Both the position numbers and the translations under genes were made by a program. Source: JBOGED01 sp050743625 (GTDB taxonomy: Bacteria; Actinomycetota; Nitriliruptoria; Euzebyales; Egibacteraceae). Taken from it: a stretch of DNA of 9,424 nt. This document shows, piece after piece, positions 6,602 through 9,424 of the stretch (the first letter of the stretch is position 1; each line of letters opens with the position of its first letter). The notes beneath the pieces are model-generated. The model saw only the letters and a program-made list of their open reading frames with translations, was not told the origin of the DNA and ran no database searches. Where the stretch lies: the NCBI GenBank assembly GCA_050743625.1, contig JBOGED010000245.1:1-9424 (forward strand). The letters run 5' to 3'.

Positions 6602-7224
6602 TGTCGGTTCCGGTCACCACCGAGGACGTCAGCCGCCGCGTCCAGGTCCCACGAGGCCGGGGCCGGCCTAAGGGATGGTGGGGGATCGTCATCCTGCTGA
6701 TGAACGAGGCGGTGCTGTTCTCACTCCTGCTGTTCGTCTACTTCTACCTCAGCACGCAGGCACCGGAATGGCCACCCGCCGGGATCGAGCCGCCGGAGCT
6801 GGTGGTCTCGGGTATCCGCAGCATCCTCCTGTGGCTGTCGAGCGCCACGCTGATCTGGGGTGAGCGGGGGATCCGCAAGGGCAAGCAAGGACGGCTCCAG
6901 CTCGGCCTGCTCACGACGATCGTGCTGTCCGGCATCTTCCTCGCTGGCCACGTGGAGGAGATGGTCCGCCTTCCCGCGGAGTTCACCTGGGCGACGAACG
7001 CCTACGGCTCAGCCTTCTACACCATCACGAACTTCCACGCCGCCCACCTCACGGTCGGGATCGCCCTATTGCTGTTCGCGCTGCTCGCCGCCCGCCGCGG
7101 CCGGTACACCCGTGACCACCACCTGGGTCTCGCGACGATCGGCATCTACTGGCACTTCGTCGACGTCATCTGGGCCGTCGTCTTCCCGTCCTTGTACCTC
7201 TACCCCCACCTGACGGCGCCGTGA
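6601..7224 (+). CDS. coxC: Cytochrome c oxidase subunit III, short five-helix form
   Basis: A 207-residue subunit III, a non-catalytic core subunit that stabilises subunit I. It has five helices (about 26-50, 70-87, 100-117, 137-164, 176-200), against seven in the mitochondrial type. Family features are NEAVLFSLLLF with the helix glutamate E36, FHAAHLTVG (145-153), and the C-terminal YWHFVDVIWAVVF (183-195). The length and helix count equal Bacillus CtaE, consistent with two helices residing on CoxA. GGGGAG lies 5 bases before ATG 6601, and the start overlaps the coxA stop by one base. The stop overlaps the next gene by 4 nt (GTGA). Confidence 0.94.
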   Translation: MSVPVTTEDVSRRVQVPRGRGRPKGWWGIVILLMNEAVLFSLLLFVYFYLSTQAPEWPPAGIEPPELVVSGIRSILLWLSSATLIWGERGIRKGKQGRLQLGLLTTIVLSGIFLAGHVEEMVRLPAEFTWATNAYGSAFYTITNFHAAHLTVGIALLLFALLAARRGRYTRDHHLGLATIGIYWHFVDVIWAVVFPSLYLYPHLTAP

Positions 7225-7604
7225 GAAGCCTGCGCGCTCCCCTCTCGCCCGACGCCGACGTCAGCGGCTACACCGTCACGTTCGCGTTGCTCGGCGGCCT
7301 GAGCGCATGGATCCTGCGCCTCATCATCGGGAGCTGGCTGGTGAGCTACGCCTGCCGGAGCGGGGCCCCCGGCACGATCGCCCTGTACAGCGTGGCCGCG
7401 GTGTTCCTGGCGATCGCCGCCGCCGCGCTGGTCCTGTCGATGCGCCTCTTCGGCCCAGGCCGGCAGATGGATTGGGAGGAAGGGGAGCTCCCCGGTGTGA
7501 CCTACATCGGGATCCTCGGCATCATGCTCAACGCCATCTCGCTGATCGCGATCCTGACCGAGGTCGCATCGATCCCCTTCATCAACCCGTGCGAGCCGAC
7601 ATGA
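7221..7604 (+). CDS. Three-helix membrane protein of the caa3 cluster, unknown function
   Basis: A 127-residue protein with three predicted helices (about 17-43, 51-76, 93-119). It lies exactly where ctaF (subunit IV) sits in the Bacillus ctaCDEFG operon, and its size and helix number also fit subunit IV. I see no resemblance to CtaF: the YFMHM-like motif near its C-terminus is missing. Instead it has two cysteines near helix ends, C45 in SYACRSGAP and C124 in FINPCEPT, plus an acidic loop WEEGELPG (85-92). A pattern of an early SYA-C and a terminal PC is one I recall loosely from small membrane proteins in other oxidase/CtaG clusters; that is memory, not a search result. The cysteines could form a disulfide or a copper site. 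The start at GTG 7221 (GTGA with coxC) and the stop (ATGA with ctaG) couple it tightly to both neighbours. Confidence 0.8.
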   Translation: MRSLRAPLSPDADVSGYTVTFALLGGLSAWILRLIIGSWLVSYACRSGAPGTIALYSVAAVFLAIAAAALVLSMRLFGPGRQMDWEEGELPGVTYIGILGIMLNAISLIAILTEVASIPFINPCEPT

Positions 7605-8401
7605 CCGAGCCGCTCGCGCTGATCAGCGTCGCGTTGCTCGGCATCGCCTATTGGCGGGGGCTTGAGGCGCTGTGGGCCTCGGCCGGCCGCGGCCAGATGG
7701 TGGCGCGGTGGCAGGCGCGGTCGTTCGCGGCGGCGCTGGCGGTGCTGGCCGTGGCATTGGCGCCTCCCCTGGACACGATGTCCTCGTCGCTGTTCTCGGC
7801 GCATATGGTCCAGCACCTGCTGATCGGCCTGATCGCCGCGCCTCTGCTCGTCCTCGGCGCGCCGGCGTTGGTCGTCCCACGCGCGCTGCCAGACTCCGCG
7901 CGACGCTGGGTGGCGCGCTGGCACGGCCGCGCCCGCCGGTTCTCGAGGGCGTGGCCGGGGCTCCCGGTGGTGGGGCTCCTCGCCTATGCGGCCGTGTGGT
8001 GGGCATGGCATGTGCCGGCGCTGTACGACGCCGCTCTGCGGTCGCAGGCCGTGCACGCCGCCGAGCACACGACGATGCTCGCGGCCGCGCTGGGATTCTG
8101 GGCGCCGGTCGTGCGACCCCGGCGGACGCCGGTGTGGGCCGGTCCATTGCTGCTCCTGGGCGCGGCCACCCAAGGTGGGATCCTGGCGGCGCTGCTCGTG
8201 TTCTCGCCCCGGCCGTTCTACTCCCACGGCACCGCCACGCTGGCGTGGGGCCTGGACCCCCTCGCGGACCAGGCGCTCGCGGGCGTGCTCATGTGGGTGC
8301 CGGGCGGGATCGTCTACCTGCTGGCGGCGGCCACGCTGTTCGCTCGCTGGCTGGACCGCGACGCCGCGGCGAGCGAGGAGGCGATGGTCCATGCCACGTA
8401 G
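7601..8401 (+). CDS. ctaG: CtaG-family cytochrome c oxidase assembly factor (caa3_CtaG)
   Basis: A 266-residue polytopic membrane protein of the caa3-type CtaG family, unrelated to Cox11. In Bacillus, CtaG is needed for active caa3 oxidase and is implicated in CuB-centre formation. About seven hydrophobic helices are visible. Family motifs are SAHMVQHLLI (66-75, H68 and H72), WHVPALYDAAL (136-146, H137), HAAEHTTMLAAALGFW (152-167, H152 and H156), FYSHG (206-210) and DPLADQALAGVLMWVPGG (219-236). The paired helix histidines are suited to copper handling. It overlaps the preceding gene by 4 nt (ATGA) and the following cytochrome gene by 11 nt, so it belongs to the oxidase operon. Confidence 0.93.
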   Translation: MTEPLALISVALLGIAYWRGLEALWASAGRGQMVARWQARSFAAALAVLAVALAPPLDTMSSSLFSAHMVQHLLIGLIAAPLLVLGAPALVVPRALPDSARRWVARWHGRARRFSRAWPGLPVVGLLAYAAVWWAWHVPALYDAALRSQAVHAAEHTTMLAAALGFWAPVVRPRRTPVWAGPLLLLGAATQGGILAALLVFSPRPFYSHGTATLAWGLDPLADQALAGVLMWVPGGIVYLLAAATLFARWLDRDAAASEEAMVHAT

Positions 8402-8774
8402 CGGCGCTCGCGCCTGGGCGGTGTTGGCCGGCCTGGTCGTCGCCGGGTGCGCGTCCCTGCCAGTAGGGCGCCCCGCTCAGGTCACCGCCGGCGAGCCCGA
8501 GTTCGGCCGTGTCGCGCTCGTCGACTACGGCTGCGTCAGCTGCCACTCGATCCCCGGCGTCGACGCCATCGGCGCCGACGCCTACGTCGGCCCTCCGCTC
8601 GACCACTGGGGCCTGCGCTCCTACATCGCCGGTTCCCTCACCAACGACCAAGCCAACCTCGTCCGCTGGATCATGGACCCCCAGGACGTCGAACCCGGCA
8701 CCGCCATGCCCGACCTTGACGTCACCGAAGAGGACGCGGTCAATATGTCGGCCTACCTGCTGTCGCTGGACTAA
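8391..8774 (+). CDS. Membrane-anchored monoheme cytochrome c (lipoprotein)
   Basis: A 127-residue class I cytochrome c. The first 20 residues form a lipoprotein signal (AWAVLAGLVVAGC, lipid cysteine C20). The mature domain has one heme site, GCVSCHSIPG (C48, C51, H52), then GPPL (67-70), the WGLRSYIAGSL segment (73-83), NLVRWIMDPQ (89-98) and the axial-Met motif GTAMPDL (M106), closing with DAVNMSAYLLSLD. This arrangement is common for c-type cytochromes encoded with heme-copper oxidases. ATG 8391 has AGGAGG 9 bases upstream inside ctaG and overlaps the ctaG end by 11 nt. As the last gene of the operon it probably supplies electrons to the oxidase, but CoxB already has its own heme c, so it would be a second tethered carrier. 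Confidence 0.92.
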   Translation: MPRSGARAWAVLAGLVVAGCASLPVGRPAQVTAGEPEFGRVALVDYGCVSCHSIPGVDAIGADAYVGPPLDHWGLRSYIAGSLTNDQANLVRWIMDPQDVEPGTAMPDLDVTEEDAVNMSAYLLSLD

Positions 8775-8800
8775 GCCCAGCGCGGACCTTTTCCTGCACT

Positions 8801-8838
8801 GTGCAGACTAATGCCGGTATACCGGCCTAACTCTGCAC
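8801..8838. terminator. Imperfect 38-bp palindrome between convergent genes, candidate bidirectional terminator
   Basis: The region is an interrupted palindrome centred between 8819 and 8820. The core GCCGGTATACCGGC (8813-8826) is perfect, and outer arms GTGCAGA (8801-8807) and TCTGCAC (8832-8838) match exactly, with three mismatched pairs between. A second short palindrome, CTGCAC-T-GTGCAG (8794-8806), overlaps its left arm. It lies 26 bases after the cytochrome c stop and 18 before the stop of the opposing gene, where a shared terminator is expected. There is no T-tract on either side, so a protein-binding site is the alternative. Confidence 0.5.
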
Positions 8839-8856
8839 GATGCCGCATCGACGGCC

Positions 8857-9424
8857 TCAGGTTGCGGCGATCGCGGTCAGCAGGGCGTAGGCGACCTCGG
8901 GTGAGGCGACATCGCTGTGGTCGGAGACGAAGGCATCGGCGGCGAGATTGTGGAGGCGTCCCGCGGTGACCGAGTAGCGGCCGCCAACGGCGAGGAGACG
9001 GCCGTCCGTCGCCTCCGGCGTCCGCTGCGCGCCGTTGCGGCCCAGGCCGCCGTATGGGTCGTTGCGGTCACCGAGCGCCGCGGCGGCTTGCCGCGCGACG
9101 CGTGAGGCGATGGGATAGGCCAGCCCGACAGCGCGGTCGTTGCTCGTGCAGGTGATCAGGACTGGCCCTGACACACGGCGGTTCAGGATGAGGCCGCGAA
9201 ACGCGCCGTCGTCGGTACCGTTCCAGCGGTGCGCGAACCCGTTGTGCGAGAACGCCGCTTGCAGCAGCGTGAGACTGGCGATCGGCGTGGCCGCGCGGCG
9301 CCAGGCCGTCGCCGCGCTGGTCACGAGGCGGGCGCCGAAGCTGTGACCGGCGAGGTGCATGCGCATGGCGGGTCGCTCGGAGTTGAGCCGCTCGAGCACC
9401 GGGACCAGACCGGTGCGCCCGACC
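8857..9424 (-). CDS. Alpha/beta hydrolase-fold protein, 5' end outside the window
   Basis: The reading frame stays open to the window edge, so only the C-terminal 188 residues are seen; a GTG at 9399 is probably internal (upstream codons read VGRTGLVP). The nucleophile elbow is HLAGHSFGARLVTS (serine in GHSFG). Later come LTLLQAAFSHNGFA, a strand with VLITCTSNDRAVG (candidate acid Asp), YPIASRVARQ, NDPYGGLGRNGAQ, and near the C-terminus SDHSDVASPEVAYAL (candidate catalytic His). The order Ser-Asp-His fits an esterase/hydrolase fold. The substrate is unknown. It runs convergently toward the oxidase operon, separated by the palindrome, so no functional link is implied. Confidence 0.75.
   Translation of the reverse strand, partial: VGRTGLVPVLERLNSERPAMRMHLAGHSFGARLVTSAATAWRRAATPIASLTLLQAAFSHNGFAHRWNGTDDGAFRGLILNRRVSGPVLITCTSNDRAVGLAYPIASRVARQAAAALGDRNDPYGGLGRNGAQRTPEATDGRLLAVGGRYSVTAGRLHNLAADAFVSDHSDVASPEVAYALLTAIAAT

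Noticed and set aside
1..9424. tRNA, rRNA, insertion sequence or prophage genes
   Set aside because: No rRNA or tRNA pattern, transposase, integrase or terminal inverted repeat pair was seen on either strand.

Overview
The window is uniformly GC-rich coding DNA with GTG starts and tightly overlapping genes. A lipoprotein caa3-type oxidase with a CtaG assembly factor, a VapBC pair and an SBP56 protein fit a high-GC aerobic bacterium, most likely an actinomycete (inference; there is no rRNA or other marker to confirm it).

Left arm (minus strand, 72-3448). A VapBC toxin-antitoxin pair lies at 72-719. The antitoxin is intact, but the PIN toxin is split by a one-base frameshift near 419-428. Further right, and read first on the minus strand, is a three-gene set: a Tp34/P19-like metal-binding protein (2894-3448), an SBP56/methanethiol oxidase family protein (1413-2813) and, 3 nt after it, a membrane protein with histidines in several helices (777-1409).

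Centre and right (plus strand, 3744-8774). Six overlapping genes form one operon: coxB with a fused cytochrome c domain, coxA with a C-terminal two-helix extension, a short coxC, a three-helix protein of unknown function, ctaG, and a lipoprotein cytochrome c. The order matches ctaCDEFG of Bacillus, but the protein in the ctaF slot does not look like CtaF. The operon would make a terminal oxidase with membrane-tethered electron donors and its CuB-loading factor. CoxA carries glutamate where the K-channel lysine is expected.

Right edge. After the oxidase operon comes an imperfect 38-bp palindrome, then a minus-strand alpha/beta hydrolase-like gene (8857 to the window edge) whose 5' end is outside the window.

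Most unusual points: the metal-protein/SBP56/membrane-protein cassette, the K-channel substitution, the Cys-bearing three-helix protein in the ctaF slot, and the frameshifted vapC.
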